Source: Terfezia claveryi (taxonomy: Eukaryota; Ascomycota; Pezizomycetes; Pezizales; Pezizaceae). Taken from it: DNA of 64,000 nt. Positions 1-10,149 of the stretch are shown in pieces. The stretch spans positions 186,001 through 250,000 of the forward strand of contig WHUX01000031.1 of assembly GCA_015179025.1 (NCBI GenBank), given 5' to 3'. Position 1 is the first letter of the stretch. Each line of letters opens with the position of its first letter. A model generated the notes under the pieces. It made no database searches. It was not told the DNA's origin and was given only the letters and a program-made list of their open reading frames with translations. The translations under genes were made by a program, and so were the position numbers.

Positions 1-449
1 TAGGGATAATTTACGGGAGATGTGGATTTGAAGGCTTGCTATTAGAGAATAATGACAGAGCTGAGCGAGCTTTTATATACACGGAAGTGAGCATAAAATA
101 AAAAATAAAAAAATTATATACACGGAAGTCGCATGAAGCAGGGATCTGAAGTTTGGCCAGACGCAAGAAAAATGGATTCCCCAACTCCGAGCTACAGTAG
201 ACCGCATCTAGGTATCCGGACATCCCCGTCATGACCGCAGTCAGAGACTTAAAAAAAAAGAAAAAGGTATCCGGACCTGGTAACTCGGGTGTGTGAATAG
301 ACCGACCGATTTGGATAGAAGGGGAGCGGAAAGCGGAAGAAAACTGGAACGTCTCGGAGGAGTCCTAGTCCAGGACGTTAATCTGTATTTTATTTTTTTC
401 CTTTTCTTTCCCTCTCCTCTCTGTTTCATTTTTTCATTTCTGTATATAG

Positions 450-546
450 GCGCCCGTCAGGCAGATTAACCCTGCAATGCTCAAACTCCACCCGGGATTC
501 CGGGTGGCTCATCATGTCCTCACTCTGTAAGTAATGAGTGTTAAAA
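450..546 (+). mobile_element. LINE 3' end remnant (hairpin type)
   Basis: A 3'-terminal fragment of the non-LTR retrotransposon family that recurs through this window. It has the family's order: a GGCAGATTAA-like block, the self-complementary CCACCCGGGATTCCGGGTGG hairpin, then GGCTCATCATG and a GAGT-type end. No reading frame is left and the poly(A) tail is weak, so it is an old copy. Confidence 0.6.
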
Positions 547-2395
547 ATTGGCGCAGTCACGTGTGTCGGACCCACGTGGGGTCACCTAGCTCTACAAACA
601 GAGAAAAAAAACCTTAGATTCAGAGAACATAACGAAAAAACTACCAATCAAAAAATCACCTCCGCAATATGTCCACACATTCTCACACCATTCTTCATGC
701 GGGCCGCTCACTTCCTGGCTTCTCCCTCTTCCATCCGTGGAAGAGCCGTGTTCTGGACCACACAACGGATCTTGTGCCCTCCCGATCTCAGATGTCCCGG
801 GTCACTTTGGTGCGCTGTCTGTCAGCATATGTCTCAGGCACTTTATCGCCCTGTTCTTCACACCAGATGCTTCTGTCTTGGGTGAATGGAAAAATCTCGC
901 GTACGCAAGCTGGTGTCACAATATTAGGCTTTAGCATCCGTTTCCCAATCCAAGCTACCACTCTAGAGCTTTTGTCCCCCACCTGATTCCCCGCTCCTCC
1001 GGAGCGCCCCTTCACCCACATCAGGGTTTTTGGTTCCCCTTTGGTCTTTCCTACACCAGCTCATACCTGGACCTCGGGGGGGCGGCATCATCTCCGTCTT
1101 CCGCATGATCACTGCTTGTCTATCCAACGCTACCGTATTATTAGTTTGCCACGCCATGGTGACCCCAGAGTCCATTACGTCACATGTTCCCTTGTTCTCC
1201 GATGTTGTAGCTGCTGCTGTTATACCCTTATATTCCCACACTATGCATTTCATCGCTCGGCTGTTCCACTCTGGGTGCTTCGGCCCCGGGTAGACACTAG
1301 AGGCTTCACGGATTCCTGCCGGTGTTGTTATATCAAGTCGCAACACCTGCTTCCCCATCTATTCTCCCGCCCTCGTTGGCTTGTGCTACTTCCTTCCCTG
1401 GCACCCAAGCGTGCCCTTTCACCCACATTAGGGTCTTTTCGCCCTTGGTTATCTGCTACGGGCCTGGTTCCCCGATTCATGACTTTCGATCTGCGTGTTC
1501 GGGGTCTGCCGTTCCTTTTTGAGGTAACTCACTCGTATTCAAACTATTGGTTCATGACGAGGGAGCGCATCCCGGAGTAGGTACCCTACGGCATTGTCCA
1601 ACCCCTGGGCTGCTGGGCCGTTCCCTGCCCCGTATGTACGTACAAGACCAGACACTCTCCGAGTCAATATATATAAAGGAAAGAATAGGGAAGGACCTGC
1701 GCTCACAAACTTCCACACCTTCTCAGCATTCTTGACGTTCCCGTCTCCGACCCAAAAGCACTCCATCAGACGCGCCTCATTTTGTACCTTACAGCATAAG
1801 CAAGATGGGATTTAGTGCAGAAATGCCCGCTGGGGTCCCCGACCTGTCGTCAGGTATGTTACGCCTCTTATCGCCTCTTTGCTCCACCCCCGGTGCTTCG
1901 GTTCTGAAGGCTTGACGTAGCTCAGCTAGTATGACGATGTCAGGCTTGAGCATCGGCTTTTCTATCCTTTGCAACCCGCCTCTTCATTGCGTTAAACTAC
2001 ACAAAGGCCATTTCTCCCCACTATTCCTTTCATTTCCCGAGTCCATTGTTACGGGCTGATATTTGCCCGATAATGAGGCCCGTGGATCGGGTGTTGATTT
2101 TAAGCTTTCCGAGTTGTTTGCATTAGATAGATAACGTTACTAGCTTAGTTTAGTGTCAGGCCTACGAGGAGGTGGCTATAAAGGCCCCTTCAGTCGTACC
2201 TAGAGACGGGGACGAAAAAAAGAACGAAAAAATCATCGTCATCGAGATCGAGAACAAGAAGGAGTCACATCGAGCGAGCACTGTGAATACCTACTACACG
2301 CCGTCAAGCTACCAACAAGCCAAAAGCCCTGTTTTTCGTGAGGGTTTCTTTTGCCGCTTAACACCATTTTACCGGCCATGTATTAGGCCGTTGCC
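546..2395. other. Gene-less repeat-derived stretch
   Basis: No convincing gene. On the minus strand three diverged copies of one sequence can be aligned, at about 820-955, 1232-1350 and 1840-1965. Each reads roughly as a motif like KPDIVTPAGVREA followed about 15 residues later by a GxKHPEW-like or GVEQRGDK-like stretch. These look like decayed pieces of one mobile element, possibly the start of a LINE open reading frame, but the family is not identified. Confidence 0.35.
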
Positions 2396-2705
2396 GTCGG
2401 GAGCTGGAGTTACTTTTACGAGTCCCTTTTGTTATTCAGTCCCTTTCATCCAGTTTCAGTTCTTATCCGCGAGTTTCACAGTTCTTTGGTATAGGAGTGG
2501 AGGCCCAGTCAGGCCTGCGGGTCATCGGCTCGTCCGTTAATGACAGCATGGGGCCCCATATTCCGTCATATTTGTACTTATTTTGCGTGGTTCTGACAGA
2601 TTAACTTGTCTTAACCTTGAATCCACCCGGGTTTCTGGGTGGCTCCTCATGGCCCCCCTAATGGGGCCGCATAGGAGTAACAAGTATTTTGAAAAAAAAA
2701 AAAAA
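2396..2705 (+). mobile_element. LINE 3' untranslated end with poly(A)
   Basis: A 5'-truncated LINE copy that contains only 3' UTR. It aligns along its length with the reverse strand of 31557-31912: shared blocks are TTTACGAGTCCC, AGGCCCAGTCAGGCCT, TTAATGACAGC and GGGGCCGCATAGGAGT. It carries the CCACCCGGGTTTCTGGGTGG hairpin and ends in about 14 A residues. The direction of the poly(A) shows plus orientation. Confidence 0.75.
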
Positions 2706-3048
2706 CACAAAGGCCATTAACGCACATCAGTTTCTGCACCCCCCTTTCCAGGCACTCTCTTACCAAAGACTCGACCCAACCTGTTGAACTTTCTGCCGCC
2801 AGCTCGGCCGCCCTGGCTATCACCGCTTGCCTACGCTCTGCTGTTCTTGAAATTTCACCCTGATTGTCACTATATTTATACGTATAGGCATAGTTGGAAA
2901 TGTTCTGAGGGGTTGGGATAATTGGTAGGCAGGCGGTGATTCCCCCACTGCACTGCATGATGTCATGTAAACCGCCTTCGTCTGACTACCTTGAGGCCAA
3001 CGTGACCTAAACCCCGAGGCTACCTAAACCCCATGATAGTATAGAATA

Positions 3049-3836
3049 CCAAGCCCGGTAAGCCAAGCCCGCTCCCCCCACAAGACCCATTCCTTGGCAG
3101 AGTCCCAAAAATCCTATAAGTACCCCATCATTCCCCTTAATCCGCCCTTCTTCTTTTCTCTTCAACCACCTGTAGCCAAGTTGAACCCCCATTGACACAA
3201 CGTTCCCCTCTACGAGGGTCTGATCGAGACTACAAAGTTCCTGCCCCGTTACCGACTGAAGCCACCCGCTATAGCTTACAATTGGTGTGCTGACAACTCA
3301 GTCTGGTTGGCATCTAACGATTCTTATGCTCCTATTCCAACTATCTAAACTCTTTCTTTTGTTAATCAACCAACACTATGTTCAAACTATCTTACAGTTC
3401 TTTCTTTTGTGATAATCTAATACTTTATTTGGATTGAAGCTGACGTTTAAGTTAGGGCCAAAAAAAAGGCCAACAAATACGCGGAACTGGTTCTACAACT
3501 GAATCTGGTTGGCACCTCACAACTCCTTTACTCAGATTCAAACCATCTAAACTCTCTTGTTCCTCTAATCATCCAATGCTGGGTTAAAACTATCTAAAAT
3601 TCCCGGCCTTTCTAATCAAAAAATACTCTAGTCAAACTATTTTCGCTTGAGGCTCTCGCAGGTTGGGCTGCAATGGGACAACAAGTACGTGGAATTGAAG
3701 CTAATGGAAAGGGGTTTCGTATGGGAATGGAGGAAGAAAGAGAAGGAACCTGCGCTATGAAGTTCATCACCTTGACGTTGGTGCGCAGGCTCCCTATATC
3801 AAACAGGGTCTAAGAAGAACTTCACCATGTATTTAG
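3049..3836. repeat. Dispersed repeat, copy 1
   Basis: The partner of 36181-36920, in direct orientation and about 33 kb away. Shared landmarks in order are AGCCAAGCCCGCTCCCCC, GGCAG(A/C)(G/A)TCCCAAAAA, TTACCGACTGAAGC, GAAGCTGACGTTTAAGTTAG, GGCCAACAAATAC and a highly similar final ~110 bp ending CACCATGTATTTAG. It encodes nothing recognisable. Two internal CTGGTTGGCA motifs lie in it. The origin of the repeat (solo LTR or non-autonomous element) is unknown. Confidence 0.75.
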
Positions 3837-4295
3837 ACGTATGAATTCTAACTAAAAATCCTATCACAAAGAACTTCGTTTATCTACGTGGCTTCTTGTC
3901 TGAGTCGCCCGTGATATACAACAGTGAACTCAAGCCCAGATTGCTCGGGCCTTACCCCTAACGCGTGGTTGCCCGCCACGCATAGAAACCTTCCAATCAC
4001 CTATGGTACCTATTAGACACGCCTTGCAGATAATATGAAATTCCTTCCATTTTAAGTCTGTTAGATTCACATCGTTGGCTAACTATTTCAGAAACCTAAG
4101 TACCCAACTCTGTTTCCAACACGGCAAGCTCGCAGCCTGCTTCAGGGCAGGTATCCCTGACTCCCTCCTCAATGGCAACAGAAGGAGGCATCAGACAAGC
4201 CTCGAAAGTGTATAGGGGGTAAGGCACGCACGGCAAGAGGATTCGGAGTCGAAAAATTAGAGTGGAGTCGACATGCATATTAGCATGAAACTGGC

Positions 4296-4880
4296 CTCAT
4301 AGAATGGGCAAATCCGACACAAGTGCGTGGAGTGTGGGTATCACACTCAGGACGGTCGACGTCACGTTTCACAGTCCAGACTTCAGCAAGCCGGTCGCTT
4401 TACGCAGCATTAAAGGATTGGAAGCATCTCGATCGTCCCAGATGATCCAGGAAGAGGACGGGGATCAATGGGATGTAGTAGAATCTTTTTTCGACTTCCT
4501 CTACAGACGGTTGGTCGGAAGATGAGGGCCCTGATAGAGGGCTGCGGGGCCTAAATATTTTGTCTTTGTATTTTCTCTGATCTGATAGGTTTGTTTTTGA
4601 CTGGTGCGGGCCTCAGTTAGGCCTTTTGGGGTCGTCTGGCATTAGCTGGTTAATGACAGTATGGGGGTTCGCGTCACTTGACGATTTATGTTTTGTGATA
4701 TTTAATCATTCCTGCTGTTGCCTCTTGGCTCTTGAGTTTTGTTACCTTGCGGTATATGGGCGCCGGACCTGGCAGATTTGTCCTGAACCCACCCGGGTTT
4801 CCGGGTGGCTCCTCATGGTCCCCATACTGTGATAGGAGTAATAAGTATTTAAAAAGAATAAATAAAAAAAAAGAAAAATC
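4296..4880 (+). mobile_element. LINE copy: ORF2 C-terminus and 3' end
   Basis: The last part of a LINE ORF2 plus its 3' UTR. Around 4310-4400, read in two frames, a CVECG...HVTFHSPDF zinc-knuckle (CCHC-type in the family) can be recognised, with a frameshift and a lost Cys. It is followed by a tail ending SFFDFLYRRLVGR and a stop at about 4525, comparable with EATEAFFKLLFEKF in the copy at 31.9 kb. The UTR has GGCCTCAGTTAGGCC, the CCACCCGGGTTTCCGGGTGG hairpin (4789-4808), AGGAGTAATAAGTATTT and an A-rich tail. It is a dead, 5'-truncated copy. Confidence 0.75.
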
Positions 4881-5616
4881 TGTTTCGCAAGCACATTCGA
4901 GTCCAGTTGCTTATTGTCAAGCGGTTCCTTATATCGGCGTTTTTTTCTATCCTATTTAGGTTGTTTCTATCGCAAAACACCTCTGAACCTAAGTGGTTTA
5001 TGCACAGTATTGAGGTGAGGAGACAGAATTGTTGCCATCACCATTCCTTTTCATTAGGATGCATTTGAAAAATTGTACTGCAAACTCCACAGTTGTAATT
5101 CACCTTTTTATCAGTAACCCCCGGAAGATGCAGATGACTTATTAGTAATTAGACTATACCTCGAGATTCCTCAAATACTGGCAGCGTTGAGTTCAATCTG
5201 GTAGTCAGGGTCATGGCATGGATTATCAAACTGATTCCCTTCGGGTCTTCGCTGCTTCAGTGCTGCAAACATTCCTGAACGTCAACAGCTGTCATCATAG
5301 GTTGCATATGCGTAAAAACAGAGGATCTCCATGTATTTGTAAAGCAATAAGTGTCCCCTTTCTAATATTGTAACCACCTCATACTCTCAAGCAGGAACTA
5401 ATGTCTAATTCAACGCAATCAAAGTCCCGTATTTTCCCATCAACTCCTCAATTATGTTTCTCTGAAAGAAATTCTAGATCCCGGCAGAGCGCTTCCCTCA
5501 CACCTGATTTCCCCTAAGGTAAACTCAGATTCAAGTGGGTAGCTGCCCCCCCATTCTTTCAAACTCTCCCAAATTCAATAGTACCCCATCTCCAATTCTA
5601 CAGATCATTGCATTAG
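4881..5616. other. Intergenic stretch
   Basis: No coding sequence, RNA gene or repeat was recognised here. It lies downstream of the minus-strand gene that ends at 5617 and probably includes its 3' UTR. Confidence 0.4.
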
Positions 5617-7258
5617 CTATCGGGTCCGCGATTTGGCGAGGTGGGGGAATTCATACTCAACCCAGAGCCTATCATCCAATTGAACTGGAGCTGAGTGCAT
5701 CCCGCGTTGACGGTCCCTTACTTGCTCCCGCTCCCGACGCCTCCTCTCAGCTCTGACATCGTTTGCATACGGCGGAACTTGGTGTCCAATTCGAAAGACC
5801 ATTTCACCGTCGTCGGCGTTGTGAGTATTCACCTCAGTAGGGGCTGGAACACGGACATCTGGGCTGGCCTGTAGTGTAATATCCCGACGCCTCCTCTCAG
5901 CTCTGACCTCGTTTACATACGGGGGAACTTGGTGTCCACCTCGAAAGACCGTTTCATAGTCGTCGACATTGTGAGTATTCACCTCGGTAGGGGCTGGAAC
6001 AGGGACATCTGGGCTGGCCTGTAGTGTAATATCCCGACGCCTCCTCTCAGCTCTGACCTCATTTACATACGGAGGAACTTGGTGTCCAACTCGAAAGACC
6101 GTTTCATAGTCGTCGACATTGTGAGTATTCACCTCGGTAGGGGCTGGAACAGGGACGTCCGGGCTGGCCTGCGGTGTAATATCAACAACTTCTGCATCCG
6201 GGGCAACAACTGTTGAACAAATCGCCGAATTAACCTCTCTCCCCGGCTGCGGGTCTGTGGAACCAATCGCCAAATTCACCTCTCTCCCTGGATGCGGGTC
6301 TGTAGAACCAATAACCAAATTAACCTCTGTCCCCGGCTGCGGGTCTGTGAAACCAATCGCCAAATTAACCTCTCTCCCTGGTTGCGGGTCTGTAGAACCA
6401 ATAACCAAATTAACCTCTGTCCCCAGCTGCGGGTCTGTAGAACCAATAACAAAATTAACCTCTGTCCCCGGCTGCGGGTCTGTAGAACCAATAACAAAAT
6501 TAACCTCCGACCCCGGCTGCGGGTCCGTAGAACCAATCGCCGGATTAACCTCTCTTCCCTGCTGCGGGTCTGTAGTGGCTGGACTAAGCGGAGTGACAAT
6601 AATGTCGTTAGTGCCGGTGAAATCCAACACAACGGTGATTGATCGTGGAGAACTCGAATCATTGCTTGGTCGGGCCCCAGATTCTGGGACCCCAATATCG
6701 CGTTCGTGGAGGTCATTGAGAGAGATATCATCGGGGTTGGGAAGAGATCCATCCTCCAGAGAAGGAGGTGGTGGAACGTTCCTCGCACGATGAGTGGCGC
6801 GTTCACGCTTTTTCGCAGCATGACGCTGGTATCGTCGATAGACGTACCAGAGACTATTCGAGGGGTGGCGTTAATATACTCCGTTACTTCGTCAAAATAG
6901 CCCGTGGGGATACTTCTTGTTTGTTTGAGAGGGGACAACCATGGGTAGGTTAGATGAATTAACTAACTTACAGGATAAGGACAAGAATAACACCTGTGGT
7001 TGATACAACGGCAGTGATGATTATGGCAGTGTCACCTGCTTTCATTTCTCTCTGTTCCTCGGTCAGGGGATCATTGGGGTCATACTCCTTACGTTGGCGT
7101 TTAACGATGATGTACAGCGCCGTTTCCCTGGAGAAGTATCGTAGGAGCGAATCCAGGTGGCTTTCAATAGCCTGATTGATATATTTGAAGGATATGATCA
7201 CCCTGCCAGACGCAGGAGGATATATAAGAGGACCTGGAAGGGATATCAATGGGGCCAT
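5617..7258 (-). CDS. Single-pass membrane protein with two tandem-repeat arrays
   Basis: Two exons, 7258-6972 and 6853-5617, are joined across a 118-bp intron with a GTAAGT donor, TTAAC branch point and TAG acceptor, giving 507 aa. No known domain is recognised. Residues 1-76 form a soluble N-terminus without a clear signal peptide. Residues about 77-101 are a strong TM segment (IIITAVVSTTGVILVLILLW), followed at once by a stop-transfer basic stretch (RRYQRHAAKKRER). The acidic linker about 125-185 leads into eight 15-aa repeats of the TDPQPGxEVNxxIGS type and then three 50-aa repeats containing PDVPVPAPTEVNTHN and HQVPPY. The C-terminus is charged. The intron falls inside the TM codons in phase 2. 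ATG context is good. Function unknown; topology suggests a membrane-anchored protein with a long flexible tail. Confidence 0.7.
5731..6180 (-). repeat. Three in-frame 150-bp tandem repeats
   Basis: Three units start near 5731, 5881 and 6031 with exact 150-bp spacing, each beginning with CCCGACGCCTCCTCTCAGCT on the plus strand. They encode the 50-aa repeats of the membrane protein at 5617-7258. The units are nearly identical, so the array is young or kept homogeneous. Confidence 0.9.
6216..6575 (-). repeat. Eight in-frame 45-bp tandem repeats
   Basis: The word GCGGGTCTG or GCGGGTCCG recurs at exact 45-bp steps from 6249 to 6564. Units alternate between subtypes (for example EVNLAIG and EVNFVIG), which suggests expansion by unequal exchange or slippage. 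The array encodes the 15-aa repeats of the protein at 5617-7258. Confidence 0.9.
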
Positions 7259-7838
7259 GTGTGGAGATATTGAGTGAAAATTTGCTGGTTCACTGTGTAT
7301 GTTGATGGTATTGAAGAGGATGACTTGCTCAGGGCTGCTGCGGTCTTGCTGCTAGATAACAAAACATAGTCACGTGAGCGGGTATTTCAATATTACCCCT
7401 CCTCACACCCTTGATGTTGATAAAAGTTGCTGGAATGGTAGGTAATTGTTAGTCTGGTTGGCACGATAATTGTCCAGTGCAACGTCATTACATTGGACAT
7501 TAAAGGTGTGAACATGTATAACTGTATTTCCTTGAGTGAAATATAACTGCGGGTAAGTACTCAAACAGCATTTTCAATAATCACTCCACAGGATTGCTGC
7601 ATTTACAAACACCATCCCAGAAATTCAAGCAAACAAAAAACAAAGAATTCGGCTGCCGGTGGTGTCACCATCAAGAACTCTTCGGAAGATTAGAAACATG
7701 GCTCTCGACAATTCCCCTCTTCAAGCTCACAAATCCCGCACTGATTAACCCCCTCTATGGACCACATCCCCTACTACAGTAATGTGTCAACCAGCCCCCG
7801 TTGGCAACTGTCACTGTGTTCACACTAGCCTTAAGGGT
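7259..7838. other. Intergenic stretch with one MITE end
   Basis: This is the promoter side of the 5617-7258 gene and the 3' side of the 7839-8897 gene. A TAGTCTGGTTGGCAC end of the short MITE family lies at 7450-7464. Nothing else was recognised. Confidence 0.4.
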
Positions 7839-8897
7839 TTACATTACATCCTCTTCGCTAGGGCCCTTTTTCGGAGAGTAATCGTACACAACCCAATTGC
7901 CTGATACCTTATTTTGGACGACCCGTCCTCCGAGCTTTGCTGCCTCGCAGCCGGGAGATTCTCCATCCTGCTGGCCAACAAGCTTGATAGTGCTGTTGCG
8001 CTTGCTTGTACTGTCGCAGGTGGGGGCGACTGAACTTCGCGCTGCTTCGATGGCAGCAACGGGAATGGTTGAGTATCGCTTCTTCGAATTGGAGCTCGAT
8101 GAGGTTCCGTGCTTGACTTCGAAGTCCGTGGTGGATAACAGAGAAGGAGAAGTGCTACTAGGCGGGATACTAGGTGGGAATGGATAAGGACCGAAGCCAT
8201 CATCGAGTTCGATCGGAGTAGAGAGGCCATGGATCGCAAAGTTGTGATCTATTGTAGTACCCAAACGTTAAGATAAGGCCTAAGATAGGAGCTTGGCCTG
8301 AAGTCAAGGAAGGGATCTACCTGATGCCACGCTGGAAACAGGTGGGGTGGTGTCATGTTCGTTTGATTCATCGGTCAAACCACTGAGATGTCCATGGCCA
8401 GTGATTGCACTCTCGCGGGCAGGAATCGGCAAGACTGCGAAAGAGACCCTTTTCTGTGGAGTATCACGAGGGTTTGCAGCACGGGACGCATCAGGAACGC
8501 TTGCGGCGTGGCCAGGCGTGTGGCCAGGCGTGGGCGACGTAACTGACTGCCCATTCGGCGCAGCTAAGGCTACTGAACGTAATGATCCCGAAAGGCCAGC
8601 AATTCTGTGGAGGACGCTGTCTCTGACGTTGATGAGGGGGATATCAGATTCAGCAATTGCGTTCCTTTCAAGGCCACCTTCCCCGACCTGGTTGGTGGCG
8701 AGTGCAAGACGACGCTGACGACGGAGGAAGCAGTGAATACTAGGTATTGTAAGTTCGCGTGAATTTGAATGATGACGAGGATGTAGTTACCAAACACAAA
8801 CAACAATAACAGTGACAAAGACCACAATAAGTATTATCCCAAGACCTTTTTCATTGTAGCCTAATTCGCTGGCTGGGGGCGATATATTGCCCGACAT
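7839..8897 (-). CDS. Single-pass membrane protein, three exons
   Basis: Exons 8897-8791, 8739-8321 and 8248-7839 are joined across introns of 51 bp (GTAACT...CTTAC...TAG) and 72 bp (GTAGAT...CTTAAC...TAG), giving 311 aa with one frame throughout. The start ATG encodes MSGNISPPASELGYN. A TM segment follows at about 19-36 (GIIL...VVFVTVIVVC), then a basic stop-transfer patch (FLRRQRRLAL). The remaining ~260 residues are Ser/Pro/Thr-rich and probably disordered, ending SEEDVM. Intron 1 sits at the end of the TM segment in phase 2, as in the neighbouring gene at 5617-7258. There is an NIS glycosylation sequon at residue 4. No known family is recognised; the layout fits a type III or tail-out anchored protein. 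Confidence 0.65.
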
Positions 8898-9437
8898 GAC
8901 GAGAGGTCAGTCAGTAGCGTTCTCAGGATGTCTTAGATTCGTTGATGTGAAATTGGTAAATATAAACATGCGATAGGTAGTGTGAAGAATAAGCTGAAAT
9001 CACGAGCAAGGGGAAATCTGTAAACTGTTGTCGTAGTTGGTACTATTGACCGGGCAGGTTAATCATCACAAACAGCGATATGCCAAGATCTCCAAAAAAG
9101 ATTTGTTTAGCACTCTTGGCAGCCTGTTGCTAGGGGGTTATCCTTAGGCATGCAACGATACGGTAGGCCTGCAACCAGACTACGGTAGGCCATAGTCTGG
9201 TTGCATGGGTAGGCCATGTACTTTCTCAACAACGAAACAGCCTCTCAGATGAGTTGGCTGTATAGCTAGCCGGCTAGAGCTGACATATCAAACAGTGTCT
9301 CCAGCCGGCAGGGTCTGAATTCTATTGCTTTGATATAACAAATAAACAACTGAACTGCTTTCCACGACACCTACCATACCCTGATATCTTTTGAACATTT
9401 ACTCTAGGCAGAAATCCCCTCGTCAATCATTTTCAAG
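8898..9437. other. Divergent promoter region
   Basis: This is the shared upstream region of the divergent genes starting at 8897 (-) and 9438 (+). It contains the outward-facing pair of MITE ends at 9172-9203 and three copies of the word GGTAGGCC around them. No core promoter element can be named with confidence. Confidence 0.45.
9172..9203. repeat. Two MITE ends in inside-out arrangement
   Basis: CAACCAGAC-TA and TA-GTCTGGTTG are separated by only 10 bp (CGGTAGGCCA). Complete members of this family elsewhere have GTCTGGTTGG on the left and CCAACCAGAC on the right, with TA outside. Here the order is reversed, as if two elements inserted side by side or an excision junction were captured. GGTAGGCC occurs before, between and after the ends. 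Confidence 0.6.
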
Positions 9438-10149
9438 ATGGCATCTACCAGCAGCAACAAAATTTCGTCAAACGAGATGACCTCAGATACTCATGCGCCC
9501 GCTACAACCTCTCCACGGCGCCGAACTCTCCAGCAACGCCATGCCGCACTTCGTGCCTCCAATACCTTCTGGAACCCCAATCCTGACCCTTTCGCGGATG
9601 ATCGCGCACCCAAGTTTGGCCAGTTTGAATTTTTGGATTGGGAAATGGAACAGGAGTTTTATAACCCAGTATTCTACAAAGGGGAGGATGGTGGATCAAA
9701 CCAGGTCAGTCTGGTTGACATAACACAAGTTGAGAGAAAACCGGGGAACCGTTTGTGGCATATCCTCGTCTCTGTTGCTATCATACAGTTTTACGCATGG
9801 TATGTAAACTTTATATGTCTCCCCGGCCCCCTGGGCTGCCTGTGCTAAGCGAAGTTCTGGCAGCATAATCAAGGGACTCTTCCTGGTGTCCAGGAAAGAG
9901 GTGGTGTACAGACGGGTGAAAAGAATTGCTGGGGCAATATTGGTTGTGTTGGTTCTGTGCGTCCCAGCTGCACGCAATCTCAACTCTTTTTCCCCGGACT
10001 AATACAGATGATGGGCTTCCAGGTTGTTTATCCTGATTGGGTTCATGGCCGACATTGAGCGAGGGCATCACAACAATACCCAAGAAGATGGTGAGGGTGA
10101 AGACCCTCATGACGGTGATGACGAACATGATGTTGGCGATGACGAGTAA
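9438..10149 (+). CDS. Two-TM membrane protein with acidic tail
   Basis: Exons 9438-9799, 9855-9956 and 10023-10149 are joined across introns of 55 bp (GTATGT...CTAAG...AAG) and 66 bp (GTGCGT...ACTAAT...CAG), giving 196 aa. The first 100 residues are polar, with a Ser/Thr-rich start and an Arg-rich patch (SPRRRTLQQRH). A weaker hydrophobic segment lies at about 106-120 (LWHILVSVAIIQFYA). A strong TM segment lies at about 144-163 and is reconstituted only by the second splice (IAGAILVVLVL joined to LFILIGFMA). The last ~30 residues are a His/Asp/Glu-rich tail (HHNNTQEDGEGEDPHDGDD). Both introns are phase 2 and sit in or beside TM codons. Without intron 2, translation would stop at 10002. No family is recognised. 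Confidence 0.6.

Noticed and set aside
6257..6938. Other long frames over the 5.6-7.3 kb repeats
   Set aside because: 45-bp repeats without stops keep several frames open. Only the frame that joins the TM exon by splicing continues through the 50-aa repeats.
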